NCBI RefSeq assembly: GCF_024171955.1 | Contig: NZ_JAMTCS010000002.1 | Location: 109,290 to 173,289, forward strand | DNA: 64,000 nucleotides | Origin: Promicromonospora thailandica | GTDB lineage: Bacteria > Actinomycetota > Actinomycetes > Actinomycetales > Cellulomonadaceae | Reading direction: 5' to 3' | Notes under the pieces: model-generated | The model's database searches: none | Told to the model about the DNA's origin: nothing | The model's input: the letters and a program-made list of their open reading frames with translations, nothing else | Shown here: positions 50,475-59,108 of the stretch, piece after piece | Position numbering within the stretch: position 1 is the first letter of the stretch | How the letters are laid out: each line of letters opens with the position of its first letter | Made by a program: the position numbers and the translations under genes

Positions 50475-51809
50475 TCAGGCAGCATTGTCCGTCGACTCGA
50501 CGAGCGCGACGGCGCCCAGTCCGCCGGCGGCGCAGACCGAGATCAGCGCCCGCGCGGGCTGCCCGGTCTCCTTCGCCTTCGCGGACACCAGCTTGGCGGC
50601 CGTGGCGATGATGCGGCCGCCCGTCGCGGCGAACGGGTGACCCGCGGCGAGCGAGGAGCCGTTCACGTTCAGGCGGCTGCGGTCGACCTTGCCGAACGCG
50701 CCGTCCAGGCCGAGCTCGGTGCGGCAGTACTCCTCGTCCTCCCACGCGGCGAGCGTGGTCAGCACGGTGGAGGCGAACGCCTCGTGGATCTCGAAGAAGT
50801 CGATGTCCTCGAGGGTCAGGCCGTTGCGGGCCAGCAGGCGCGGCACCGCGGCGGCGGGCGCCATGAGCAGGCCCTCGTGGCCGTGCACGAAGTCGACGGC
50901 GGCGGTCTCGGCGTCGACGAACTTCGCCAGGATCGGCAGCTCGCGCTCCTCCGCCCACTCGCGCGAGGAGAACAGCACCGTCGAGGCGCCGTCGGTCAGC
51001 GGCGTCGAGTTGCCGGCCGTCATCGTCGCGGGGGCGTCGAGCGACGCGCCGAAGACGGGCCGGAGCTTCGCGAGCTTCTCGAGCGACGTGTCGGCGCGCA
51101 GGTTGTCATCGCGGGTCAGGCCCTTGAACGGGGTGACCAGGTCGTCGAAGAAGCCGGCCTCCCAGGCTCGGGCCAGGTTCTGGTGGGACGCGAGCGCGAT
51201 CTCGTCCTGCGCCTCGCGGGTGATGCCCCACGCGGCCGTCGTGATCGCCTGGTGCTCGCCCATCGAGAGGTGGGTGCGCGGCTCGCCCGTGCTGGGGCTC
51301 ACCGGGGCCAGGTCCTTGGGCCGGATCTGGAGCAGGGCCTTGATCTTCGCGCTCGTGGTCTTGGCGTGGTTCGCGTCGAGCAGGGCCGCACGGAGGCGGT
51401 CGCTGACGACGATCGGCGCGTCGGACACGGTGTCCGTGCCGCCCGCGACGGCGGACTCGATCTGGCCCAGCTTGATCTTGTTCGTCACCGCGATGGCGGC
51501 CTCCAGACCGGTCGCGCACGCCTGCTGCACGTCGTAGGCGGGGGTGGTCGGCGCCAGTGAGGAGCCGAGCACCGACTCGCGGATCAGGTTGAAGTTCTTG
51601 CTGTGCTTGAGCACCGCGCCGCCGGCGACCTCGCCCAGGCGCTCACCCTGCAGGCCGAACCGGGCGACGAGGCCCTCCAGCGCCGCGGTGAACATGTCCT
51701 GGTTGCTGGTCCGGACGTACTTCTTGCCGGCGCGGGAGAACGGGATGCGGTTGCCGCCGATGATCACGGCCTCGCGCGTGGACGGGACGGGGGAGGGGGT
51801 AGTGGACAC
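50475..51809 (-). CDS. fadA2: Acetyl-CoA acyltransferase (thiolase), FadA2-like
   Basis: This thiolase has nucleophile Cys in QQACATGLEA, the His of EIHEAFAST and the Cys of SVCAAGGLGA. It cleaves 3-ketoacyl-CoA in beta-oxidation. The GTG at 51809 (444 residues) is preferred for the GAAGGAAC eight bases upstream; an upstream GTG at 51827 is also in frame. It is next to FabG4- and HtdX-like genes in the same order as in mycobacteria (Rv0241c-Rv0243). A TetR gene diverges from it. Confidence 0.9.
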   Translation of the reverse strand: MSTTPSPVPSTREAVIIGGNRIPFSRAGKKYVRTSNQDMFTAALEGLVARFGLQGERLGEVAGGAVLKHSKNFNLIRESVLGSSLAPTTPAYDVQQACATGLEAAIAVTNKIKLGQIESAVAGGTDTVSDAPIVVSDRLRAALLDANHAKTTSAKIKALLQIRPKDLAPVSPSTGEPRTHLSMGEHQAITTAAWGITREAQDEIALASHQNLARAWEAGFFDDLVTPFKGLTRDDNLRADTSLEKLAKLRPVFGASLDAPATMTAGNSTPLTDGASTVLFSSREWAEERELPILAKFVDAETAAVDFVHGHEGLLMAPAAAVPRLLARNGLTLEDIDFFEIHEAFASTVLTTLAAWEDEEYCRTELGLDGAFGKVDRSRLNVNGSSLAAGHPFAATGGRIIATAAKLVSAKAKETGQPARALISVCAAGGLGAVALVESTDNAA

Positions 51810-51882
51810 GTCGCTGTTCCTTCTCACTCGGTCTCACACGGTCGTCTGGTTCGCACCCGGTGGTGCCCAGGACTCACAGTAC

Positions 51883-51906
51883 CTGATACTCTCAGTCCCG
51901 TGAGAC
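51883..51906. promoter_or_regulatory. Possible TetR operator between fadA2 and tetR
   Basis: CTGATACTCTCAG (51883-51895) is an inverted repeat with 4-base arms. GTGAGAC (51900-51906) pairs with GTCTCAC at 51831-51837. They lie in the divergent region between the thiolase and the TetR gene. Assignment to the adjacent TetR protein is inferred. Confidence 0.3.
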
Positions 51907-51949
51907 GAATCACAAGACCTCTAGCGAGTCTGGGTGAGGAGGCGGACCG

Positions 51950-52684
51950 ATGAGCATCGGAGTCGACGGTCGTTCGACCCGCTGGGACGACCACCGCACG
52001 GCCCGCCGGGCAGAGCTCGTGCGGGCGGCGCGCAAGGCCGTGCACCGCCTGGGGCCCGCGGTCTCCATGGACGAGATCGCGGCAGCCGCCGGCACGTCCA
52101 AGTCCATCGTCTACCGGTACTTCGACGACAAGGCGGGCCTGCGGCTCGCCGTCGCCGAGACCGTGGTGATGCAGATGCACGACGCGCTGCGTGCCGCCGC
52201 CCAGGGCGCGGACAGCCCCGAGATGGCGCTGCGCGAGATGGTGCGGGTCTACCTCGAGATGATCGAGAGCTCGCCCAACGTCTACTGGTTCGTGACCCGC
52301 ACCGCCATCGGCGGCAACGAGCCCGCGCCGGTGGAGAGCGGCCGCCGCGGCCGCCGCGCCCCCGCCGAGGTGGCGGACGCCGCCGTCCCCACCACCGCGG
52401 TGGACCTGCACCCGCTGGGTGCCTACCTCGACTCGGTGATCGAGCTGGTGGCCGAGCCGTTCGCCCGGGCCACCGACGTCACGCACGCCGACGCCGCCGC
52501 GTGGGCCGCGGGTGCCGTCGGGTTCGTGCGCGGCTCCGGCGAGTGGTGGCTCGGCCACCGCCACGTCGAGGCGAGCCCGCTGAGCCGGGAGGAGCTGACG
52601 GAGCGCGTGACGCTGTGGCTCTGGACCGGCCCCGTGGGCGTGCTGCACCACGACCGTCCCGGCTCCACGTCCGTGACCTCCTGA
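51950..52684 (+). CDS. TetR family transcriptional regulator
   Basis: The 244-residue regulator has the N-terminal HTH AARKAVHRLG...SMDEIAAAAGTSKSIVYRYF (about residues 27-65) and a TetR ligand-binding C-terminal domain. Its position, divergent from the thiolase and upstream of the acyl-CoA oxidase gene, suggests control of this fatty-acid module. Ligand is probably an acyl-CoA; that is inferred from context. Confidence 0.9.
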   Translation: MSIGVDGRSTRWDDHRTARRAELVRAARKAVHRLGPAVSMDEIAAAAGTSKSIVYRYFDDKAGLRLAVAETVVMQMHDALRAAAQGADSPEMALREMVRVYLEMIESSPNVYWFVTRTAIGGNEPAPVESGRRGRRAPAEVADAAVPTTAVDLHPLGAYLDSVIELVAEPFARATDVTHADAAAWAAGAVGFVRGSGEWWLGHRHVEASPLSREELTERVTLWLWTGPVGVLHHDRPGSTSVTS

Positions 52685-52753
52685 CCACCTGTCCCCGACC
52701 CACCCTCCCGAGAACCAGATCCTGGCCCTGCGGCCGAACACCGAGGAGAACCG

Positions 52754-54868
52754 ATGACGACCACCTCCGAGCCCGTGACCACCCCGGCGGCGACCGAGGC
52801 CGCGACGCCCGTCCCGGCGGCGCCCCGTCCGACGTCGGGACCCCGCGTGGACGTGCCCGCCCTGCAGCACATGCTGCTGGGCCGCTGGCCCGAGGAGCGC
52901 GCGGAGGCGCGGCGGATGGTGGCCGAGCACCCCGAGCTGTGGAAGAAGGAGGGGATCACCAAGGAGGAGCACCGGGAGATCACCCTCGAGCAGATGCGGC
53001 AGATGGTGCCGTACCGGCAGGTGCTGCGGGCGTTCCCGGAGCGGCTCGGCGGGCGGGACCAGGCGGGCGCCAACCTCGTCGGGTTCGAGGAGCTCGTCGC
53101 GGCCGACCCGTCGCTGCAGATCAAGTCCGGTGTGCAGTGGGGGCTGTTCGCCGCCGCGATCCTGCACCTCGGCACCCCCGAGCAGCACGACCGGCTGCTG
53201 CCGGGCGCGATGGACCTGAGCGTCCCCGGCGCCTTCGCGATGACGGAGACGGGCCACGGTTCGGACGTCGCCTCGATCGGCACCACGGCCACCTACGACC
53301 CGGAGACCGAGGAGTTCGTCATCAACACCCCGTTCCGCGGGGCGTGGAAGCAGTACCTGGGCAACGCCGCGAAGCACGGAGTCGCGGCCACGGTCTTCGC
53401 GCAGCTGATCACCAACGGCGTGGACCACGGCGTGCACTGCTTCTACGTGCCGATCCGGGACCCCGAGACCATGGAGTTCCTGCCGGGCGTCGGCGGCGAG
53501 GACGACGGCCAGAAGGGCGGCCTGAACGGCATCGACAACGGCAAGCTGCACTTCACGAACGTGCGGGTGCCGCGCCGTGACCTGCTCGCGCGCTACGGCC
53601 AGGTGGCCGCCGACGGCACCTACACCTCGTCGATCGACAGCCCGGGCCGCCGCTTCTTCACGATGCTCGGGGCGCTGGTCCAGGGCCGCGTCTCGCTCGA
53701 CGGCGCCGCGATCACCGCGTCGAAGATCGGGCTCGCGATCGCCACGAAGTACGCCGAGCAGCGCCGGCAGTTCTCGCCGGCCACGGGCGCCGACGAGCTG
53801 ACGCTGCTCGACTACGCGACCCACCGCCGCCGCCTGTTCCCGCGCATCGCCGAGGCGTACGCGATGCACTTCGCGCACGACGAGCTGCTCGACCTGTTCG
53901 ACGACGTCTTCTCGGGCCGCGAGGACACCCCCGCCAAGCGCGAGGACCTGGAGACGACGGCGGCCGCCCTCAAGGCCACGTCCACCTGGTACGCCCTCGA
54001 CACCCTGCAGGAGTGCCGCGAGGCGTGCGGCGGTGCGGGCTTCCTGTCGGAGAACCGGTTCACGGGCCTGCGCGCCGACCTCGACATCTACGCGACCTTC
54101 GAGGGCGACAACCACGTGCTCCTGCAGCTCGCGGCCAAGCGCCTCGTCGGCGACCACGGCAAGCGCCTGGCCAAGGCGGCGAAGACTCCCGCCGGCATGG
54201 CGGGCATCGTGGCCGGCCAGGCCAAGGACGCCGTGCTGCACAAGCTCCCCCTCAAGCGCCTCGGCCAGTCCGTGGCGGACGGCGGCCCTGCCCGCACGGC
54301 CGGCCGCCTGCTGGACCCCCAGGTGCAGCGCGGGCTGATCGCCGGCCGCTTCGAGGGCATGGTCGCGGCCACGGCGATGGGCATGCGCCCGGCGCTCAAG
54401 GCCGACTCGGTCAAGGCCCAGGAGATCTTCGACGACAACCAGGTGCAGCTCCTCGGCTCGGCCGCCGCCTGGGCCGAGCTGGTGCGCTGGGACGCGTTCA
54501 CCAAGGCGATCGGCACGGTGTCCGACGCGGGCACCCGAGCGGTGCTGACCCTGCTGCGCGACATCTACGGGCTCACGGTGATCGAGCGGCACCTCGACTG
54601 GCACCTCACCAACGGTCGGGTCTCCGCGGGGCGGGCGCGGGCTGTCACCGCCACCGTCGACCGCCTGCTCAAGCAGCTGCGGCCGCACGTGCTGGACGTC
54701 ATCGATGCCTGGGGCTTCTCGCAGGAGCACCTGCGTGCCCCGATCGCCGACGGTTCCGAGAAGGAGCGGCAGGACGAGGCGCGTGCGTACTACCGCGAGC
54801 TGCGGGCCAGCGGCACGGCGCCCATCAGCGAGAAGGAGCTGCGCAAGCGCCAGGCCGCGCGGGCCTGA
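52754..54868 (+). CDS. Acyl-CoA oxidase/dehydrogenase-like flavoprotein
   Basis: The 704-residue protein resembles peroxisomal-type acyl-CoA oxidases more than classic dehydrogenases: an N-terminal helical region (HMLLGRWPEERAEARRMVAE), FAMTETGHGSDVASIGTTAT, QGRVSLDGAAITASKIGLAI, and the C-terminal EACGGAGFLSENRF with TFEGDNHVLLQLAAK. It catalyses the first step of beta-oxidation, with FAD. Length (about 700) fits the oxidase group. The ATG follows GAGGAGAACC. Disordered Thr/Pro-rich residues 1-30 precede the fold. It is on the strand opposite to the FadA2-like gene. Confidence 0.85.
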   Translation: MTTTSEPVTTPAATEAATPVPAAPRPTSGPRVDVPALQHMLLGRWPEERAEARRMVAEHPELWKKEGITKEEHREITLEQMRQMVPYRQVLRAFPERLGGRDQAGANLVGFEELVAADPSLQIKSGVQWGLFAAAILHLGTPEQHDRLLPGAMDLSVPGAFAMTETGHGSDVASIGTTATYDPETEEFVINTPFRGAWKQYLGNAAKHGVAATVFAQLITNGVDHGVHCFYVPIRDPETMEFLPGVGGEDDGQKGGLNGIDNGKLHFTNVRVPRRDLLARYGQVAADGTYTSSIDSPGRRFFTMLGALVQGRVSLDGAAITASKIGLAIATKYAEQRRQFSPATGADELTLLDYATHRRRLFPRIAEAYAMHFAHDELLDLFDDVFSGREDTPAKREDLETTAAALKATSTWYALDTLQECREACGGAGFLSENRFTGLRADLDIYATFEGDNHVLLQLAAKRLVGDHGKRLAKAAKTPAGMAGIVAGQAKDAVLHKLPLKRLGQSVADGGPARTAGRLLDPQVQRGLIAGRFEGMVAATAMGMRPALKADSVKAQEIFDDNQVQLLGSAAAWAELVRWDAFTKAIGTVSDAGTRAVLTLLRDIYGLTVIERHLDWHLTNGRVSAGRARAVTATVDRLLKQLRPHVLDVIDAWGFSQEHLRAPIADGSEKERQDEARAYYRELRASGTAPISEKELRKRQAARA

Positions 54869-54877
54869 CGCCTGCGG

Positions 54878-55189
54878 TCACGCGGCGTCGGGTACCGCCG
54901 CCACGACGGGGACGGGGAGCTGCTGCACGGGAGCCTGGACGGGCTCCGCGGCGGTCTCCTCGTCCTCGTGCTCGTCCTCGGACGGGCGCGCGAGCGGCCC
55001 GCCCAGCGTGACCGGCGCACGGAGCACCGGCGCCGGCTCAGGTGTGGCGCGAGCCACGACGACCGTGCCCACGAGTCCGAGCAGGACGGCGAGCACGGTG
55101 AACGGGACGAGCTGGTACGCCAGGGCGACGCCGAGCAGCGCGCCGCAACCCACCGCGACGATCGAACCCAGCACGAGTACACGGGTCAT
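54878..55189 (-). CDS. Small membrane protein, function unknown
   Basis: The 103-residue protein has two TM helices (VLVLGSIVAVGCGALLGVAL and LVPFTVLAVLLGLVGTVVVA) and a charged, Pro/Ala-rich C-terminal tail (SEDEHEDEETAAEP). I do not recognise a family. The ATG (complement 55187-55189) follows GGGAGG. It converges on the acyl-CoA oxidase-like gene with only 9 bases between stops. Confidence 0.65.
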   Translation of the reverse strand: MTRVLVLGSIVAVGCGALLGVALAYQLVPFTVLAVLLGLVGTVVVARATPEPAPVLRAPVTLGGPLARPSEDEHEDEETAAEPVQAPVQQLPVPVVAAVPDAA

Positions 55190-55384
55190 CAGGAGCCTCC
55201 CTGCCAAGGTGTCTCCGAGGAGCATTGCCTGACCCCAGGGGGATGCCGTCGAGCGCCGGAACCCGCTCGTACCGTCGCGACGCCTGGGGACGCACGACGC
55301 ACGGACCGGACCCGGCTGGGCTGGGGCTCATCAGATTGTGTGTGGCGAGCCTGCCTCGCCGTCCCTTCCAGGAAACCCCACGTG

Positions 55385-55419
55385 CCCCGGGCTCGCACCT
55401 CGAACCGCACCGCCCGGGG
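55385..55419. terminator. Weak hairpin downstream of the DUF2599 gene
   Basis: CCCCGGGC (55385-55392) can pair with GCCCGGGG (55412-55419) around a 19-base loop. It lies 33 bases after the DUF2599 stop on the minus strand. The 262-base gap between 55190 and 55451 otherwise shows no gene. Confidence 0.35.
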
Positions 55420-55451
55420 TCACGACTCGGTCACGGATCGGGATCGAACGC

Positions 55452-56324
55452 CTACACGGGGTTGCAGTGGGCGGTCGCGGTGAGGATCAGGCCGACGTCG
55501 GGGCGCCATGGCTCGAGGTTCCAGGTGGCCTTGTCGACGGCGCCGACGGCGTGGCACACGAGCTGGTGGTCCATGGTGGCGCTGTCCGCCTCGGGCTCCG
55601 CGGCCAGGAGCTGGGTGCGGATGAGGTCGAGGCCCGCCTCGCCCGCGACGCGGGCCCAGTCGGCCGGGTCGAGGGCGAGCGACCGGCCGCCCTCCTGGTT
55701 GCCCCAGGACATCCCCTCGATCGCCTGGTCGCCGACGGCGACCGTGTACCGCACGGGCCCGGTGCCCGACCCGCCGCCGTTCCCCTGACCCGGCCGGACC
55801 CGGTCGTCGACCTCCAGGCGGGCGTGCGTCGCGTCGACGTCGGTGACCTCGAGGCGTGGGGCCGTGGCCGCGGTGCCCGGCGGCGCGGCGGGCGGCGCGA
55901 ACGCCGCGACGGGCGTTCCCGCGCCGTCGAGCACGGTGACGCTGCCGTCGCTGTCGACGTCGAGCGCGCCCGGCGACGTCAGCGTGAGGTCGGCGACGTC
56001 GCCCGGCGCGAGGTCGAGGGTCACGGTCTGCAGGCCCGCCGCGCCGTCGGCGGTGACGACGGCGGCCGCGGGTGCGGCGATCTCCAGCGAGGCGCCTCCC
56101 GTCGTCAGGGTCGTGGTGTGTCGTTCGGCCCGGGGGCCGTCGGCCGCGGGCGCCGTGGCGCCGGGTGCCGACGACTGCTGCGCTGCCGGCGGTGCGGATG
56201 GGGTCGCGGCGGCCTCGCGCTCACGACGCACCTCCTCGACCAGGTCGCAGCCGCTGACGGTCAGGAGGACGGCCAGCGCGGCGCACGCGGCGAGGGGCCG
56301 GGCTGCGGCTGGTCGGAACGGCAC
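55452..56324 (-). CDS. DUF2599 lipoprotein
   Basis: The 290-residue protein has a lipobox VSGC (Cys26) after a hydrophobic stretch, an Ala/Pro/Ser-rich linker, a beta-rich middle part and a C-terminal DUF2599 domain with the conserved WNLEPWRP and CNP end (HCNPV). Function is unknown; it would be surface-exposed. The GTG start (complement 56322-56324) gives a proper signal sequence. Confidence 0.82.
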   Translation of the reverse strand: MPFRPAAARPLAACAALAVLLTVSGCDLVEEVRREREAAATPSAPPAAQQSSAPGATAPAADGPRAERHTTTLTTGGASLEIAAPAAAVVTADGAAGLQTVTLDLAPGDVADLTLTSPGALDVDSDGSVTVLDGAGTPVAAFAPPAAPPGTAATAPRLEVTDVDATHARLEVDDRVRPGQGNGGGSGTGPVRYTVAVGDQAIEGMSWGNQEGGRSLALDPADWARVAGEAGLDLIRTQLLAAEPEADSATMDHQLVCHAVGAVDKATWNLEPWRPDVGLILTATAHCNPV

Positions 56325-56411
56325 GCACCCATTGTGCGGCAGTGCCGCGGGCCGGTGCACCGAAAGCCGTGCAGGTTCCGTGTGCGGGTGGCGCGTACGG
56401 GTGGCACCCCC

Positions 56412-56417
56412 TATGTT
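56412..56417 (+). promoter_or_regulatory. -10-like TATGTT six bases before the DUF222 start codon
   Basis: TATGTT is followed by exactly six bases and the ATG at 56424. It partly abuts the SOS-like site at 56418-56433, so LexA binding would cover the start of transcription and translation. Confidence 0.45.
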
Positions 56418-56433
56418 TAGAACATGCGTTCGA
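56418..56433. promoter_or_regulatory. Candidate LexA/SOS box over the DUF222 start codon
   Basis: TAGAACATGCGTTCGA matches the actinobacterial LexA consensus (TCGAACNNNNGTTCGA) at all GAAC and GTTC positions. The ATG start codon is inside the four spacer bases. SOS boxes are known upstream of the related 13E12/DUF222 genes in mycobacteria. Confidence 0.6.
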
Positions 56434-57065
56434 ACAAGGTGCTGGTGACTCGGGGTCTGGCCGACGTGCCGGACCGGTCTGCGCGCGGTGCCGTGGCACC
56501 GCGCGGGTCGGGGTTCGCGAACCTCACGGAGGCGGTCGACGCCGTGGCGGCGGTCGATGCGCTGCTGGCCTCCCTCGCCGCCTCGCGCGCCGTGCTGATG
56601 GAGTCGGTGCGGGAGTGGGTGGCGGACCGGCCCGAGCAGTTCGGCGCGCCGGAACCGGAGGCGGACGACGTGGCAGGGCTGGCACCCGAGCTCGTGGAGC
56701 AGCTCGCCCGGGCGCTGCGCGTCCCGGAGGGCTCGGCCGTCGCGCTCATCGAGGAGTCCCGCGCGCTGGTGCACGAGCACCCGCGCACGCTGGCGGCCCT
56801 GCGCGGGGGGCACATCAGCCACGCCCACGCGCAGACGATCCTCGGCTACACCGACGGTCTGCGCCGGGCCAACCGCGTGGCGCTGGAGACTCGGCTGCTC
56901 AAGCACGCGCGGACCACCACGCCCGGCGAGCTGAGCCTGGTGGCGCTGACCGAGCGCGAGCGCAGGCTCCGGCCCGAGAACCGGGCGGAGCCGCGGGTCG
57001 TCGCGGCCGCACGCACCAGGCGTCAGCGGGTCAGCGCTTCCCCCACAGGTCGTCCCACGCGGTGA
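56424..57065 (+). pseudogene. Truncated DUF222 (13E12-like) gene
   Basis: The frame encodes a DUF222 N-terminal region, with AALRGGHISHAHAQTILGYTDGL, up to ARTRRQRV at about residue 200. The rest of the domain and the C-terminal HNH nuclease (CxxC, HNH) found in full-length family members (usually 400-600 residues) are missing. The last 14 codons run into the convergent Tdi1-like gene. The 213-residue product is probably a remnant. A -10-like box and an SOS-like site remain upstream. It may still be expressed as a domain fragment. Confidence 0.7.
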
Positions 57066-58371
57066 ACGGGTCGCCGGCCGCGGCCTGCGGTGCGCCGCCG
57101 CCCGCGGCGACGGCCGGTGCCTGGGCGCCCCAACCGCCGTCGCTCCATCCGGGCGCGGGCCGGGCAGGTTCGGACCATGCGGGTTCGGACCACGCGGGTT
57201 CGGACCAGCCAGCGTCGGACCAGCCGGGTTCGGGTCCGGCTGAGTCGCTCCGGCTGGGTTCGGCGCGGCTGGGGTGGGTGCGGGCGGGTTGGGTGCGGGC
57301 CGGTTCCGGCCACGCGGAGCTCGGCGGGCCGGGGTCGGTCGGGACGGGTCCGGACCACGGGTCCGCCGGTTCGGCCCAGCCGGCGCCGGGCGAACCGACG
57401 CCGGGGAGGTGGTCGTGGGCGCCGGATGCGAGGGCGCCCGGGCTCCAGCCCGAGCGGCCGCCGTCGGCCGGTGCGGTCGGCCACGGGCCGGAGCCGTCGG
57501 TGGCGGGCTCGTAGCCGTGGCCGGTCCCCGGGTCGTAGGCAGGGGCGGCCTCGCCCGCGTGCCAGCCCTGCTCCACGTACGGCGCACCACCCGTGGCGGA
57601 CTCGTACGAGCCCGCCGGGGGAGCCGGGTCGTACGGGGGGTCGTACCGCCCGGGGGTCCCCGCCGTGGGCACCGGGCCGCTCGCCCAGGGCTGCGTCTGT
57701 TCCGGCCAGGCGGCGCCTCCCGGCAGGGCGGCGGGCGCCTCGGGAACCGGTACATGATTCTGCGCCGCGGGCACGTGCCGTCCCCCGCCGTGCCGGGGCC
57801 GCGCCACCGCCGCGAACGTCGTGGTGGCGAGGTACTGCTCGAACGGCACGTCGAACGTCTCGTCGTGCGACCAGGCCGAGTCCCAGGCCGCCCCGGCCGG
57901 GGTGCCGCCGCGCCCGCCGTCGGGCAGCGGGGGCAGGTCGATCTCGCCCGAGCCGTGGAGCACCTGGTCGTGCATCTGCCCCACCCAGTTCACCGCGAGC
58001 TCGAACCGCATGGCGACGAGGCTGTCGACGCCCAGCTCGCCGCCCAGCGCCGGGTGCGGGTTGAACGTGTAGACGTCCTCCTCGCCGAGGTGCAGACCGC
58101 GGCCGCGCGCCTCCCGGACCAGGTCGTCCATGAGATAGGTGGCGCGGCCCTCCGGTGACTCCAGCTCGGCGTACATGGTCACGGCAGAGGTCCAGCGGAG
58201 CTCGAGCGTGCCTTCGACGGTGTCCAGGAACCACCATCCGTCCAGCGACTCGAGGAAGATGTCGCCGAAACAGGTCGCGAAGCGTGGAGTCTGCTCGCGA
58301 AGCCCCAGCCACTGCCATGAGGCGAGCCCGAACTCGAAGGCATCCTTCGGAAAAGTTCGGAGCAGCTTCAT
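57031..58371 (-). CDS. Tdi1/DUF1851-like protein with a long Pro/Trp/Ser-rich C-terminal tail
   Basis: The 446-residue protein has an N-terminal globular domain (about residues 1-160) with FEFGLASWQWLGLREQTPRF, FGDIFLESLDGWWFLDTVEG and EEDVYTFNPHPALGGEL, which resembles the T6SS immunity protein Tdi1 domain (DUF1851, GAD-like partner). The rest is low-complexity Pro/Gly/Ser/Trp sequence with repeats such as SEPAWSEPAWSEPA and TQPARTHPSRAEPSRS. The ATG (complement 58369-58371) is the first Met of the domain; no good ribosome site is seen. No T6SS genes are present. The family name therefore describes fold similarity, not function. Confidence 0.75.
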   Translation of the reverse strand: MKLLRTFPKDAFEFGLASWQWLGLREQTPRFATCFGDIFLESLDGWWFLDTVEGTLELRWTSAVTMYAELESPEGRATYLMDDLVREARGRGLHLGEEDVYTFNPHPALGGELGVDSLVAMRFELAVNWVGQMHDQVLHGSGEIDLPPLPDGGRGGTPAGAAWDSAWSHDETFDVPFEQYLATTTFAAVARPRHGGGRHVPAAQNHVPVPEAPAALPGGAAWPEQTQPWASGPVPTAGTPGRYDPPYDPAPPAGSYESATGGAPYVEQGWHAGEAAPAYDPGTGHGYEPATDGSGPWPTAPADGGRSGWSPGALASGAHDHLPGVGSPGAGWAEPADPWSGPVPTDPGPPSSAWPEPARTQPARTHPSRAEPSRSDSAGPEPGWSDAGWSEPAWSEPAWSEPARPAPGWSDGGWGAQAPAVAAGGGAPQAAAGDPFTAWDDLWGKR

Positions 58372-58457
58372 GTCCGAATGAAACCACTTTCGGGTAAACG
58401 CCGGGAACCCCCCGGTGACATCTTTGTTACGCGAGTTCCCAGGAGGTCCGAGGCGGC

Positions 58458-59108
58458 TCAGGCGAGGCCCGACCGGTAGGCGAACACGACCAGCTGGGCG
58501 CGGTCCCGGGCCGACAGCTTGATCATCGCCCGCGACACGTGGGTCCGGGCTGTCGCGGGGCTGAGCACCAGGTGCTCGGCGATCTCCTGGTTGCTCATGC
58601 CCTGTGCCACGAGGCCCACCACCTCGCGCTCGCGGTCCGTCAGGTCGCCGATCCGCGGATGCGGGTCGAGGGGCCGGGGCGACGCCGCGGTGAACTCTCG
58701 GATCAGGGTCCGTGTGGCCGACGGTGCGAGCAGCGCACCGCCGTCGTGCACCGTGCGGATCGCGGTCAGGAGGTCGGCCGGCGGGGTGTTCTTCAGCAGG
58801 AATCCGCTGGCCCCGGCGCGCAGCCCGTCCACGACGTACTCGTCGTGCTCGAACGTCGTGAGCACCACCACCCGGGTCGCCGCCAGGTCCGGGTCCGCGG
58901 CGATCCGGCGCGTGGCCTCGACCCCGTCGATCCCGGGCATGCGGACGTCCATGAGCACCACGTCCGGCCGCAGCCGGCGCGCCTCGGCCACGGCGGCGAG
59001 ACCGTCGGCGGCCTCGCCGGCCACCCGCATCGTCTCCTCGCCGGCGATGAGGGCCCGCAGGCCCATCCGCACCAGGTCCTGGTCGTCCACGAGCAGCACC
59101 GAGATCAT
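58458..59108 (-). CDS. NarL/FixJ family response regulator
   Basis: The 216-residue regulator has a receiver domain with Asp8-Asp9, phosphoacceptor Asp54 (VLMDVRMPG) and Lys106, and a LuxR-type HTH (about 150-210; LTDREREVVGLVAQGMSNQE). It overlaps the kinase gene by four bases (ATGA). The system probably controls the nearby divergent DUF2269 gene or others; target is inferred. Confidence 0.93.
   Translation of the reverse strand: MISVLLVDDQDLVRMGLRALIAGEETMRVAGEAADGLAAVAEARRLRPDVVLMDVRMPGIDGVEATRRIAADPDLAATRVVVLTTFEHDEYVVDGLRAGASGFLLKNTPPADLLTAIRTVHDGGALLAPSATRTLIREFTAASPRPLDPHPRIGDLTDREREVVGLVAQGMSNQEIAEHLVLSPATARTHVSRAMIKLSARDRAQLVVFAYRSGLA

Noticed and set aside
55190..55451. 262-base gap checked for a tRNA or small RNA
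   Set aside because: No cloverleaf with T-loop GTTCGANTC or CCA end can be drawn. Only short GC hairpins are seen.
57023..58387. Alternative minus-strand frame of 454 codons over the Tdi1-like gene
   Set aside because: The alternative frame is Arg-rich without domain. The chosen frame has a recognisable folded domain and starts at a Met next to it.
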